Source: Ectothiorhodospira marina (GTDB lineage Bacteria; Pseudomonadota; Gammaproteobacteria; Ectothiorhodospirales; Ectothiorhodospiraceae). Taken from it: a DNA stretch of 64,000 nt. Made by a program: the position numbers and the translations under genes. Below, piece after piece: positions 44,638 to 53,871 of the stretch (positions are counted from its first letter, which is position 1; each line of letters starts with the position of its first letter). The notes beneath the pieces are model-generated. The model searched no databases. It was given only the letters and a program-made list of their open reading frames with translations, and had not been told where the DNA came from. The stretch covers positions 1-64,000 of the forward strand of contig NZ_FOAA01000002.1 of assembly GCF_900109495.1 (NCBI RefSeq). The letters are read 5' to 3'.

Positions 44638-47544
44638 ATGACATTGCCTGCTCCTGAAGACCTGCCGCTTGATGCCGTGCCCAACGCCGCCCGCGCCAGC
44701 GTGAACCATCTTGGTGATGACTTCCTGAAGGCCTGTGAGCGTGAGGGCGTGTCCCTGAATGCGTGGCCGGACCTTATCGGGATGGTCTGGTATTACAGCG
44801 ATTTTGTGGCCCGGACCTGCGTGCGACGACCGGCCTTGTTCGTGGATCTGGTGACGTCGGGGGATCTGGAACGGTCGTATGAGGATGGGGAGATGGCCCG
44901 TCATGTGGCCGAGGCCCTGGAAAATGCCACCGATGAGCCGGCTCTGATGCGTGCCCTGCGCCGGGTGCGCAACCGGGAGATGGTGCGCATTGCCTGGCGT
45001 GACCTGGCGGGCCTTTCCGACCTGAATGAGGCCCTGGAGGATCTGACCTGCCTGGCCGAGCATCTGATCGACGAGGCCCTCACCTGGCAGCATCGGGAAC
45101 TGGCACGGCGACACGGTGAACCCCGGGATGCCCAGGGCCATGCCCAGCGACTGGTGGTGCTGGGCATGGGCAAGCTGGGGGGGCGGGAGCTGAACTTCTC
45201 CTCGGATATCGACCTGATCTTCGCCTACCCCCAGCCCGGGCAGACCGATGGGGAGCGTTGCCTGGAGAACCAGCAGTTCTTCATCCGCCTGGGCCAGCGC
45301 CTGATCAAGGTGCTCCATGAGAAGACTGCTGATGGTTTCGTGTTCCGCGTGGACATGCGACTGCGGCCCTTTGGCGATGCCGGTCCGCTGGTGATGAGTT
45401 TTGATGCCCTGGAGGATTATTACGAGAGCCATGGCCGGGAATGGGAGCGCTATGCCCTGATCAAGGCCCGTGCCGTGGCCGGGGACCGGGAAGGCGCCGA
45501 GCAACTGCATACCCTGCTCAGGCCCTTTGTCTATCGCCGCTATCTGGACTACGGGGCCTTTGCGTCGCTGCGGGACATGAAGGCCATGATCAACCGCGAG
45601 GCGGCGCGCAAGGGCAAGGAGCGGGATGTGAAGTTGGGTGAGGGCGGTATCCGCGAGGTGGAGTTCGTCGGGCAGGCCTTCCAGCTCATCCGTGCCGGCC
45701 GCGATCCCTCGCTGCAGTTGCGTGGCATCCGCCCGGTGCTGGATCAACTGGCCCGTCAGGAGGTCATGCCGGACTATGCCGTGGAACAACTCAAGGAGGC
45801 CTATGCCTTCCTGCGGCGCACGGAGAATCGCTTGCAGATGGTGGCGGATCAGCAGACCCATTGTCTGCCCTCCGATCAGGCCGGTCAGTTGCGTCTCGCC
45901 CTGTCCATGGGCTTTGCCGACTGGGAGGGGTTTGAGACTGCCTTGGGCCGCCATATGCGTCGCATCCATGGGCACTTCGAGCAGGTGTTCGCGGCGCCCC
46001 AGCGCGCGGACGAGGAGGGCGAGGCGGCTGCCCAGTCCGAGGTGCAGCGCGATCTGGCGGCCCTGTGGGCAGGCAGCCTGGGGCATGAACGCGCCCTGGA
46101 GGTGCTGGTTGGGCTGGGGTTGAAGGATCCCGAGACGGCCCTCTCGGCCGTGGAGCATTTGCGTGAAAGCAGCGCCTGTCGCTCGTTGACCGCCACCGGA
46201 AGGGAGCGCCTGGATCGCCTGATGCCATTGATGTTGGGCGTTTTGAACGGCCTGGAGGAAGCCGATGCGACACTCAGTCGTCTGCTTCGGCTGGTGCAGA
46301 CCATCGCCCGGCGTTCAGTGTACCTCTCCCTGCTGGTGGAAAACCCTCTGGCCTTGTCGCAACTGGCGCGCCTGTGCGAGGCCAGCCCCTGGATCGCTGA
46401 CCACCTCACCCGCTATCCCCTGCTGTTGGATGAATTGCTGGATCCCCGCAGCCTGTATGCTCCACCAGATCGCCAGGGGCTGCGCGAGGCAGTGGAGGAC
46501 GAGTTGGTACAGGTGCCTCTGGATGACCTGGAGCAGGTGATGGATCGCCTGCGCATGTTCAAGCAGGTGCAGGTGCTCAAGGTGGCGGCAGCCGACATCA
46601 TGGATGTGTTGCCGGTGATGAAGGTGAGCGATCACCTCACCTGGATCGCCGAGGTGGTGCTGGAAAAGGTGCTGTCGCTGGTGCTGGAACAGCTCATCGC
46701 CAAGCACGGCCGACCCCGCTGCCTGATCGATGGTGAGCCCTATGAGCCGGGCTTCGCCGTGGTGGGATATGGCAAGATGGGAGGGCTGGAGCTGGGTTAT
46801 GGTTCGGACCTGGATATTGTGTTCCTGCACGACAGCCGGGGTGATCAGGCCATGACCGATGGGGATCGCTCCCTGGATAACAGTGAGTTCTTTGCCCGGG
46901 TGGGGCAGCGCATCCTGCATTTTCTGGGGGTGTTCACCGGCGCCGGACGACTCTACGAGGTGGACACGCGCCTGCGCCCCAGCGGTGCCGCCGGGCTGTT
47001 GGTGATTGGTCTGGAGGCCTTCGAGGACTACCAGATGAACTCTGCCTGGACCTGGGAACACCAGGCCCTGGTGCGGGCCCGCCCCGTGGCCGGTGATGCC
47101 CGGATTGCCGAGGCCTTCCAGGCCATGCGTCAGCGTGTGCTTGGGCGCGAACGGGATCCTGATGAACTCAAGCGCCAGGTGCGCGAGATGCGCGAGAAGA
47201 TGTGGAAAGAGCACGCCAGTCGTGATCCCGCGCGCTTTGATCTGAAGAGAGACCCTGGCGGTATCGCGGATATCGAATTTATGGTGCAATACCTGGTTTT
47301 GGCACATGCCAGAGAGTATCCGGAGTTGTCCACCTATCCGGACAATATCCGTATCCTGGAATCACTGATCGAGACCGATCTGATGTCCAGGGACGCTGCC
47401 GTGTTCCTGATGGATACCTACCGGGCCTTCAGGGACCGTATCCACGAACTGACGCTTCAGGATCAGACGACGCGTGTGGATGCGGCTCGGTGGTCCCGGG
47501 AGCGGGACCGGGTGCGCGCTTACTGGCAGCAGTTGATGACCTGA
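44638..47544 (+). CDS. glnE: Bifunctional glutamine synthetase adenylyltransferase/adenylyl-removing enzyme
   Basis: This 968-aa protein has two nucleotidyltransferase domains. The N-terminal half (GMGKLGGRELNFSSDIDLIF) removes AMP from glutamine synthetase and the C-terminal half (GYGKMGGLELGYGSDLDIVF) adds it. The paired GxGKxGGxEL..SDxDL motifs identify GlnE. It controls glutamine synthetase under PII signalling. Length is slightly above the E. coli enzyme (946 aa). It is followed by ilvE, as in Pseudomonas, which opens the LPS core region. Confidence 0.96.
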   Translation: MTLPAPEDLPLDAVPNAARASVNHLGDDFLKACEREGVSLNAWPDLIGMVWYYSDFVARTCVRRPALFVDLVTSGDLERSYEDGEMARHVAEALENATDEPALMRALRRVRNREMVRIAWRDLAGLSDLNEALEDLTCLAEHLIDEALTWQHRELARRHGEPRDAQGHAQRLVVLGMGKLGGRELNFSSDIDLIFAYPQPGQTDGERCLENQQFFIRLGQRLIKVLHEKTADGFVFRVDMRLRPFGDAGPLVMSFDALEDYYESHGREWERYALIKARAVAGDREGAEQLHTLLRPFVYRRYLDYGAFASLRDMKAMINREAARKGKERDVKLGEGGIREVEFVGQAFQLIRAGRDPSLQLRGIRPVLDQLARQEVMPDYAVEQLKEAYAFLRRTENRLQMVADQQTHCLPSDQAGQLRLALSMGFADWEGFETALGRHMRRIHGHFEQVFAAPQRADEEGEAAAQSEVQRDLAALWAGSLGHERALEVLVGLGLKDPETALSAVEHLRESSACRSLTATGRERLDRLMPLMLGVLNGLEEADATLSRLLRLVQTIARRSVYLSLLVENPLALSQLARLCEASPWIADHLTRYPLLLDELLDPRSLYAPPDRQGLREAVEDELVQVPLDDLEQVMDRLRMFKQVQVLKVAAADIMDVLPVMKVSDHLTWIAEVVLEKVLSLVLEQLIAKHGRPRCLIDGEPYEPGFAVVGYGKMGGLELGYGSDLDIVFLHDSRGDQAMTDGDRSLDNSEFFARVGQRILHFLGVFTGAGRLYEVDTRLRPSGAAGLLVIGLEAFEDYQMNSAWTWEHQALVRARPVAGDARIAEAFQAMRQRVLGRERDPDELKRQVREMREKMWKEHASRDPARFDLKRDPGGIADIEFMVQYLVLAHAREYPELSTYPDNIRILESLIETDLMSRDAAVFLMDTYRAFRDRIHELTLQDQTTRVDAARWSRERDRVRAYWQQLMT

Positions 47545-47619
47545 CCCATCGCCCCTCCCGGCGGTGTTCCATCCCCCGGTGGGGGCACTGATGATCGAAT
47601 ATTCAAGAGGAAGCATTGC

Positions 47620-48543
47620 ATGTCCATCATGGCCGATCGCGATGGTCTGATCTGGTACGACGGTGAGATGGTGCCCTGGCGCGAGGCCAAGACCCATGTG
47701 CTCACCCACACCCTGCACTATGGCATGGGGGTGTTCGAGGGCGTACGCGCCTATCTGACCGACCGCGGTCCGGCCATTTTCAGACTGGGCGACCACACCC
47801 GTCGCCTGTTCCGTTCCGCCCATATCCTGGGCATGACCATCCCCTACACCCCGGATGAGCTCAACGCCGCCCAGGTGGCCGCCGTGCGTGACAACAAGCT
47901 CACCAGCGCCTACTTGCGCCCCATGTGCTTCTTCGGGGCCGAGGGGATGGGTCTGCGGGCCGACAACCTGGAGGTGCATGCCATCGTGGCTGCCTGGGAG
48001 TGGGGGGCCTACCTGGGCACCGAGAGCCTGGAGCGCGGCATCCGCGTGAAGACCTCATCCTTCAGTCGGCACCATGTGAACGTGACCATGTGCAAGGCCA
48101 AGGCCAACGGCAACTACATGAACTCCATGCTGGCCCTCCAGGAAGCTCAGGGTTGTGGCTGCGACGAGGCTCTGCTGCTGGATACCGAGGGCTACGTGGC
48201 CGAGGGCAGTGGCGAGAACTTCTTCATGGTGTATGACGGCGTGATCTACACCCCTGAGCTCACCTCGGCCCTGGATGGCATCACCCGGCGCACCATCATC
48301 ACTCTGGCCCATGAGTGCGGCATCGAGGTGCGCGAGAAGCGCATCACCCGGGACGAGGTCTATGTGGCCGACGAGGCCTTCTTCACCGGCACCGCCGCCG
48401 AGGTGACCCCCATCCGCGAACTGGATGGCCGCAGCATTGGCAACGGCGGTCGCGGTGCCATCACAGAGAAGCTTCAGACGTTGTATTTTGATGTGGTCAA
48501 GGGCCGCCATCCCAAGCATGATGAGTGGCTCACCTATATCTGA
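47620..48543 (+). CDS. ilvE: Branched-chain amino acid aminotransferase
   Basis: This 307-aa class IV PLP aminotransferase performs the last step of Leu, Ile and Val synthesis. Signature regions are LIWYDGEMVPW, THTLHYGMGVFEGVRAY, the PLP-Lys region around CKAKANGNYMNSMLALQEA, and AEGSGENFFMVYDGVIYTP followed by LDGITRRTIITLA. It starts MSIMADRDGLIWY at 47620; an ATG at MADRDG is possible. The 75-bp gap after glnE carries a short CCCCCGGTGGGGG palindrome. Confidence 0.94.
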   Translation: MSIMADRDGLIWYDGEMVPWREAKTHVLTHTLHYGMGVFEGVRAYLTDRGPAIFRLGDHTRRLFRSAHILGMTIPYTPDELNAAQVAAVRDNKLTSAYLRPMCFFGAEGMGLRADNLEVHAIVAAWEWGAYLGTESLERGIRVKTSSFSRHHVNVTMCKAKANGNYMNSMLALQEAQGCGCDEALLLDTEGYVAEGSGENFFMVYDGVIYTPELTSALDGITRRTIITLAHECGIEVREKRITRDEVYVADEAFFTGTAAEVTPIRELDGRSIGNGGRGAITEKLQTLYFDVVKGRHPKHDEWLTYI

Positions 48544-48566
48544 CGTGCCCCAAGGAGTGAGATGTC

Positions 48567-48785
48567 ATGCCCAATCCGCAGACCGCACTGCATCAGGATC
48601 AGTATCAGGTGGCCAACCAGCAGACGGCCATCCGGGTGACCCGCAAGGACCTGCCCCTGCATTGCCCCATGCCGGGCACGGCGCTATGGGCATCGCATCC
48701 GAGGGTGTTTCTGCCCATTGAGGACAGCAAGGATGGCCGGATCCTGTGCCCTTACTGCAGCACGGAGTTTACGCTGGAGGATTAG
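48567..48785 (+). CDS. Small zinc-finger protein (zf-CHCC family)
   Basis: This 72-aa protein carries the CHCC zinc-finger pattern: LHCPMPG (Cys), ASHPRVFLPI (His) and ILCPYCSTEFTL (Cys-x2-Cys), as in small bacterial homologues of the NDUFS6 C-terminal domain. It is typically found near LPS-core genes in gammaproteobacteria. It starts 23 bp after ilvE and is likely cotranscribed. Molecular function unknown. Confidence 0.85.
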   Translation: MPNPQTALHQDQYQVANQQTAIRVTRKDLPLHCPMPGTALWASHPRVFLPIEDSKDGRILCPYCSTEFTLED

Positions 48786-48795
48786 CGGCTGACGT

Positions 48796-49485
48796 TCATT
48801 CGGCTGACCCCTGCCTCTCCGGAGGGGCAGGGGCGTCGAATCGGTAGCCAAACATCTCGATATCCGGCCGGTAATGGGCCTCGACGATGCGGGCTGTCTC
48901 GTCCGTGTAGTAGCGCCGGTAATCATCCCGCCCCTCGGCCTTGCGCCGATGGGGTAGTGCCACTCGGGGAATGCCGATGTGATCGCAGGCGGTATCGAAG
49001 TCCTCCTGCAGGCTCTCGTAGTGACCAATGAAGTCGACGATGCATCGTCCTCCCATGTCGGTCACATAGTCCCGCTGCAACTCCTTCGACGTATCCAGCA
49101 TGTAGTTCCATTCCCGCTGCGGGTCGAACTTGAGCTTCACGAACTGCTCGAAGGTCTCCACCCCCTCCAGCACATGGGGGCGCTCCTTGCGGATGTGAAA
49201 GAACGAACTCACCTGAAGATCCCAGGGATTGCGCACGAACACGAACTTGAAGAGGTTGTCGTACAGCTCTGCCGGCAGCATCTCCCGGGCGGCAATGGCC
49301 TTGGCATGGCGGGGAAACTTGGCACCGATCCGGTGCCCGCTCAGCTGATCCAGCTTGTCGGCCAGGAACAGGGGCACGCCCCAGGGTCCCTGGTAGCGGT
49401 AACGCGACAGCGCCGCCCGCACGCTGGTGCCACCGGTCTTGGCGATGTGGACAAAAAGGAAGTTGTGCTTGAGGGAGAGTAGCAT
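48796..49485 (-). CDS. Sulfotransferase family 2 protein (first)
   Basis: This 229-aa protein has the PAPS-binding motifs of the family: HIAKTGGTSVRAALSRYR (5'-phosphosulfate loop) near the N-terminus and FVFVRNPWDLQVSSFFH (3'-phosphate binding) at about residue 80. It probably transfers sulfate from PAPS to a surface sugar. The start MLLSLKHNFLFVHIAKTGGT gives no signal peptide, so it acts in the cytoplasm before export. It is the last of a minus-strand group 52266-48796; a 182-bp gap separates it from the glycosyltransferase upstream. Confidence 0.82.
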   Translation of the reverse strand: MLLSLKHNFLFVHIAKTGGTSVRAALSRYRYQGPWGVPLFLADKLDQLSGHRIGAKFPRHAKAIAAREMLPAELYDNLFKFVFVRNPWDLQVSSFFHIRKERPHVLEGVETFEQFVKLKFDPQREWNYMLDTSKELQRDYVTDMGGRCIVDFIGHYESLQEDFDTACDHIGIPRVALPHRRKAEGRDDYRRYYTDETARIVEAHYRPDIEMFGYRFDAPAPPERQGSAE

Positions 49486-49667
49486 GGGGGATCAGCGGAC
49501 TGCGAAGTGGGTTGGGGAGCGGCAAAGTATCCAACCCAGCGGCGTGGGTGTCCACCGATAGCCTCGACTGACAGGCCTTTCCGGCTGGCTGCGGCGGAGC
49601 ATCCGCCACCGTTCCGTCGGCAGTTGCCTGCGGGATTACGAGGGGTACGTGGAACGGGTGGAGGCGT

Positions 49668-50783
49668 TCATTTCGGGGGCTCCAGGCCCATGACTTCCAG
49701 GTAGCGACGGGCGCTGATTTCGGCCCTATACTCCTCCACCGCTGCTCGGATGTCGTCGGCTGGTAAGGGCGCATCCAGTGTTCCGAGCATGGACTCACCC
49801 AGTGCTGTGACATCGCCCACTGGCACGAGTGGGCCGTATCGCCCACCCTGAAGGATCTCGCGCGGGCCACTGCGACAGTCCGTGGAAACCACTGGCACCC
49901 CCAGTGCCATGGCTTCGGTGAGTGCATTGGGAGAGCCTTCCCAGGCAGAGGAGAGTACGAAAAGATGTGCTCGTCTCAGCCACGCATAGGGGTTGGCCGC
50001 AAAACCGGGCATGACGCCCCGGTCCTCCACACCCAGCGACCGGCTAAGGGCGGCGAGGGCTTCGCGGTCGCCGCCCTCTCCCAGGATGATCAAACGCGCA
50101 GGTCGGTGGAGCTGGATACTGGCAAAGGCCCTCAGCAAGGTGGGAAAGTCCTTCTGTCGGGTCAGTCGCCCCATGCCGATGATGACCGGATCACCCCCAT
50201 CTTCCAGCCAGGGGTGCGGAGCAGGTTCGGCAGCCAATGCCTCAAGTCCCGGGGTGATCACGGGATTGCGCACCACATGCACCCGGTTTTCAGGCAGGTC
50301 GGTAATCTGGCGCACATCATCCGCCACCCCCTGTGACACTGCGATGATCCCGTTCACCAAGGGATAAAGCCGCCGCATGGGCCGGTACCGCAGCCATTTC
50401 CTCAGCCTCGAACGCCCTTCCATGGCCTCGGACAGCGTGGTGCCCAGGCGGATGAAGATGCGGGTGTTCACCTTTACCCTGCGGCGAGCCTTGAGCGCTG
50501 CCCGTCCCGCCCGATCCTTGGCGGCTAATAGCAGGTCGGGGCGGCGCTCCCGCAGATAACGTGCAAGGGGAGCAACGCCAAGGGCGCTGTGGCGGGTGCC
50601 CAGTCGGGTGACGTTGACGGTCTCCGGCAGATCACGCAAATGTTGACTTTCCTCGCGGATCAGTACCAGGTCGATCTGCAGGCCCATGTCGGCCCACTCT
50701 CGGACCAGGTTCAGCACCATGCGTTCCACGCCACCTTCGCCCGAGAGGGAGACGAGTACAGCCAAGTGGGGGGGCAGGCTCAC
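49668..50783 (-). CDS. Glycosyltransferase family 4
   Basis: This 371-aa GT-B-fold enzyme has a GEGGVERMVLNLVREW acceptor-side loop and a donor-side C-terminal domain with GMGRLTRQKDFPTLLRAF, SSAWEGSPNALTEAMALGVP and the E-x7-E type motif region. It would add a sugar to the LPS core or O-unit. The GTG at 50783 overlaps the TGA of the upstream sulfotransferase (GTGA), so the two are coupled; the longer start at 50801 is less likely. Confidence 0.85.
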   Translation of the reverse strand: MSLPPHLAVLVSLSGEGGVERMVLNLVREWADMGLQIDLVLIREESQHLRDLPETVNVTRLGTRHSALGVAPLARYLRERRPDLLLAAKDRAGRAALKARRRVKVNTRIFIRLGTTLSEAMEGRSRLRKWLRYRPMRRLYPLVNGIIAVSQGVADDVRQITDLPENRVHVVRNPVITPGLEALAAEPAPHPWLEDGGDPVIIGMGRLTRQKDFPTLLRAFASIQLHRPARLIILGEGGDREALAALSRSLGVEDRGVMPGFAANPYAWLRRAHLFVLSSAWEGSPNALTEAMALGVPVVSTDCRSGPREILQGGRYGPLVPVGDVTALGESMLGTLDAPLPADDIRAAVEEYRAEISARRYLEVMGLEPPK

Positions 50784-51529
50784 CGGATGTCCTTCAGCCA
50801 CTCAGGCTGCAAGGGGTAGTTGAAGCGCTCGAAATCCTGCTGGTAAATCCGTGCAATAATCTGAGCTGTGTTCTGGCTGTAATAGGCTGTCAGCTTCTGG
50901 CGGGCATCGGTCCGATGCCCGCGTTGCGAACCGGTATCCGCCAGCTTCCTGGCCGGATCAATTCGCGCCATGATGGTCTCCAGTTCCTTCGTCAGAGTTT
51001 CCATCTTGCCCACGTGATCCAATAGTGCGGTATCACAGGGGATGTACCAGTCCTGGGGGTACCAGTGGGGGTCTTGGGTAAACCCGCCCTGAGCCAAGTA
51101 TCGACAGAACTCCTCGAAACTAATGTCTTCGTCCGCGGACTTATTGAGGGCTCGGCGTGCCTTTTCCTTGCGTTTGCCGGTGACAATCTTGTCCAGATAG
51201 GCAGACAGTATTCGTGAGTAGGGGTCGCGCGTGATGGTGAATAGAAAAAATCGTCTATCCAGCTCTTCGACCTCTTTCACTGAAAGGTCGCTCGGGCGGG
51301 CAAATGAGCGCTTGCTTGCGAAGAAACAATATTCACCGTCACCTTCGCGGGTCAGTAGGCGTATAACGGTCGAGTTGGCCGCTTTGGGGATGCGGAAATA
51401 GATGAAGCCCCGCCCCCGGTCTACGGCAATGCGCTGATCCACCTGCGGAAGCACATGCAGGGGCGTTCCTTTGAAGCGCCGGTAGAAGGGGCGTGAACGG
51501 ATACGTAGAGTCTTGAACCAGTCAGTCAT
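50780..51529 (-). CDS. Sulfotransferase family 2 protein (second)
   Basis: This 249-aa protein has IYFRIPKAANSTVIRLL (PAPS 5'-binding loop with the K-x-A-x-S/T pattern) and FTITRDPYSRILSAYLDKI (3'-phosphate motif with RDP and Ser). These are the hallmarks of sulfotransferase family 2/carbohydrate sulfotransferases. No signal peptide. The ATG overlaps the stop of the upstream ParB-like gene (ATGA) and its own stop overlaps the glycosyltransferase start, so it is in a tightly coupled unit. Confidence 0.82.
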   Translation of the reverse strand: MTDWFKTLRIRSRPFYRRFKGTPLHVLPQVDQRIAVDRGRGFIYFRIPKAANSTVIRLLTREGDGEYCFFASKRSFARPSDLSVKEVEELDRRFFLFTITRDPYSRILSAYLDKIVTGKRKEKARRALNKSADEDISFEEFCRYLAQGGFTQDPHWYPQDWYIPCDTALLDHVGKMETLTKELETIMARIDPARKLADTGSQRGHRTDARQKLTAYYSQNTAQIIARIYQQDFERFNYPLQPEWLKDIR

Positions 51530-52266
51530 GCCAGGCTTCCTCCGGGGAAGGTTTGCATGACGCGCATCAAGGCTTCGCACGCCGGCTCCCGGGCATCCCG
51601 GGCGTGGTTGCGCGCCCATGCGCTTCTCATATGACTGATCCTTGTCGGTGTGCGGGTGAGGCCCAGTACCTGGGCCATGGCTAGCCTGCGCTTGCCGCCG
51701 GAAGTCGCGAGCAATTCCCCGTTGGCGGCCACGGTAACGGTCAGTTCATTTGGTGCGGCATCTATCCTGTATCCATCCGCCTGCATGCCTTGCATGATCT
51801 TCAGATAGCCGGACATGTCATCGAACAGTCCTTCTTCGGTATCAACCACGAAATGACGTCTGCCGGTGCGGTGGTGAAAGGCCTTGCCCCGACGAATGCC
51901 CCCCAGCAGTTCCTGGTAGACGCTGCTGCCCGCCAGATCAACCTGATGTTCCCATATGTCCTGGATCAACCGGTATTGGTATGATTCCCGAAAATCCGCT
52001 TTCCGCCAGCCTTTTGGTTCCTTCAGGAAGAACTTTCTTCTCCGTGCCCGGCTGCAGGCTTCGGGCTTGATCAGGCGGCGCCTGACGCTGCGCGGGTTCA
52101 CCGTCATCCACGTGGCCTGTGGAAATACTCGGGTTACGGCGCTGCACTCCAGTAGCGGCTCCAGTCTTCTTGCGGCACCGACGGGGAGATGCCGCCAGGT
52201 CTGGCACATTGTCCACGCGCCCAGGCTGGTCCTGCCCTTGGGCGCGGTATGGGTATCATTGTTCAT
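51526..52266 (-). CDS. Hypothetical protein with ParB/sulfiredoxin-like C-terminal motif
   Basis: This 246-aa cytoplasmic protein is not a known enzyme to me. The N-terminal half is Arg-rich (TWMTVNPRSVRRRLIK). The C-terminal part has a ParB/Srx-like fold signature: ..ELTVTVAANGELLATSGGKR.. then RLAMAQVLGLTRTPTRISHM, where a GxHR/GxKR-L-A-x-A-x-x-L-G segment follows a short hairpin. A frameshifted paralogue lies at 53312-53858. Both are within the sulfotransferase/glycosyltransferase block, so a role in glycan or sulfate metabolism is possible but unproven. ATG at 52266; the frame is open to 52344. Confidence 0.65.
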   Translation of the reverse strand: MNNDTHTAPKGRTSLGAWTMCQTWRHLPVGAARRLEPLLECSAVTRVFPQATWMTVNPRSVRRRLIKPEACSRARRRKFFLKEPKGWRKADFRESYQYRLIQDIWEHQVDLAGSSVYQELLGGIRRGKAFHHRTGRRHFVVDTEEGLFDDMSGYLKIMQGMQADGYRIDAAPNELTVTVAANGELLATSGGKRRLAMAQVLGLTRTPTRISHMRSAWARNHARDAREPACEALMRVMQTFPGGSLA

Positions 52267-52315
52267 GGTTGCAGAGACTTTAACCGTCGGCAGCCGGTGA
52301 CCGTAGGGTTGGTAA

Positions 52316-53227
52316 ATGGCAAGTCCTTTGTTCTCCATATTCATTCCGGCCTATAACCGGGGGCATGTCATCACTCGGGCTCTAGACAGTATATCAGCCC
52401 AGGGCTTCCGTTCCTGGGAGGTCATCGTGGTGGATGATGGCTCCACCGACGACACCGGAGATGTAGTGGCCCGTTGGTCCAGCCATCATGATATCCCCGT
52501 GCACTACGCTTACCAGGCCAATAGGGGCAAGCATGTGGCCCACAACCACGGTGTTTCACTGGCCCGGGGCGAGCTTTTCATGGTGCTGGATTCCGATGAC
52601 ATCCTGCTTCCTGATGCCCTGGGCAAGGTGGCGGCCGCCTGGCTGGATCTGTCCCCCGAGGCTCGGGCCGGCAGCGCGGGGGTGGAAGGTCTGTGCATCA
52701 CCAGTGCCGGGATACTCCATGGCACCCCTTATCCCTGTGACCCTTGGGATGGCAATTACCTGGTGTTGCGTGGCGAACTCGGGGTTTGTGGAGAAAAGCG
52801 CAGCGCTCTGCGGGTGGATGTCCTGAAGCACTATCCTTATCCAGTCTTTGCCAACGAGACACATGTTCGCCCCAGTTACATCTGGAAACAGATCGCCCAT
52901 CGCTATGGCCTCCGCTGTATTAATCAGCCTCTGCAGGTGGTCGATTTTGCTACTGATGGGTTGACCGCCACTGCTTCAAGGCGTCGCCTCCGGAATGTAC
53001 GCGGATTGTTCGCCTACTGGCGGGATGACATCCATCATCATCAAGGCTGTTTGCGGGTATCCCGTCGAATCAGGCATTATGCGGAGTTTGTTCGGTATGG
53101 CCTGCATGCTGATTTTGGGCTGCGTGAGCAGTGGTGCGAGGTTCCCAATCGTTTGCTCTGGCTGATGGCGTTTCCACGGGGGGTGTCCAATTATGTGGGT
53201 GACCGCATGAAAACACGCCGCCACTAA
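52316..53227 (+). CDS. Glycosyltransferase family 2
   Basis: This 303-aa GT-A enzyme has FSIFIPAYNRGHVITRALDS, IVVDDGSTDDTGDVVARW and the metal-binding DSDD (MVLDSDDILLPDAL). It would transfer a sugar from a nucleotide sugar onto a growing LPS chain. The ATG at 52316 follows AGGGTTGG. It is transcribed divergently from the ParB-like gene, only 49 bp away, so a bidirectional promoter must lie there or within the coding DNA. Confidence 0.88.
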   Translation: MASPLFSIFIPAYNRGHVITRALDSISAQGFRSWEVIVVDDGSTDDTGDVVARWSSHHDIPVHYAYQANRGKHVAHNHGVSLARGELFMVLDSDDILLPDALGKVAAAWLDLSPEARAGSAGVEGLCITSAGILHGTPYPCDPWDGNYLVLRGELGVCGEKRSALRVDVLKHYPYPVFANETHVRPSYIWKQIAHRYGLRCINQPLQVVDFATDGLTATASRRRLRNVRGLFAYWRDDIHHHQGCLRVSRRIRHYAEFVRYGLHADFGLREQWCEVPNRLLWLMAFPRGVSNYVGDRMKTRRH

Positions 53228-53311
53228 TAATGTGAGGGCCTTTCTGAAGCGGCTGCTGGAGGCAGTGAAATCTCCTTTATCCAGTTGCTAATGGCCGCTC
53301 TCATGGGTAAA

Positions 53312-53858
53312 TCATATCGGGAAATGCAATGCCTCGCCCACTGTGAATGCAGAAGATCTACCTGCACCTTGACCGTGGCTAGTATCTAGAATCCTTGCTA
53401 TTGCAAGTCTGTGAGTCCCTTCACCGCATTTAATTAAGGATCCATCACGTCCGATCCGGATCACGATGTCGCTACCTGCGTTGCTATGGTCGGCCGCTAA
53501 ATAGCCATGTTGTTTCATGCTTAAAAACAGTGCCTTGACCCCGGAGAAATACTCGATCATCTGTCGACTCACAGCGTGGAAAGCGAGTTCGCCTGTTATG
53601 TTTTAGCTCATTGAGTAAACGCCGATAACTGGGGGTGTCGCGGTAATCGCAGTTCTCGAGCAGGAGTTCGCGTAATTCGTTTTCTCTGAAAGCAGTCTTG
53701 GGTGCATTATAGAGATCCCAGCCCCCGGGGCATGTGAGTAAGGGCCAATATTTGATATAAAAGGGCCACTCTGCGCTTTTTCTGGCATAAATAATTCTGT
53801 ATGGGTTTACCCAGGTGTGAGCTTCATGTGACGAGGCGAGGTCAGCGGGGTGAGCCAT
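53312..53858 (-). pseudogene. Frameshifted paralogue of the ParB-like gene
   Basis: Two overlapping minus-strand frames join into one protein related to the product of 51526-52266. The first (53858 to about 53600) gives ..THTWVNP/YRIIYARKSAEWPFY.. through YRRLLNELKHN. After a one-base shift near 53600, the second reads NITGELAFHAVSRQMIEYFS, SLIKCGEGTHRLAIARIL and ends at 53312. The intact paralogue has the same order of motifs in a single frame. It is either a real pseudogene or a sequencing error. It lies 13 bp downstream of the O-antigen-ligase-like gene. Confidence 0.7.
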
Positions 53859-53871
53859 CTAAAAGCATGCA

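Noticed and set aside
42909-46158. Very long antisense frames over the pilT and glnE genes
   Set aside because: They are His/Gln-rich mirror frames of conserved ATPase and GlnE sequences; codon structure supports only the sense genes.
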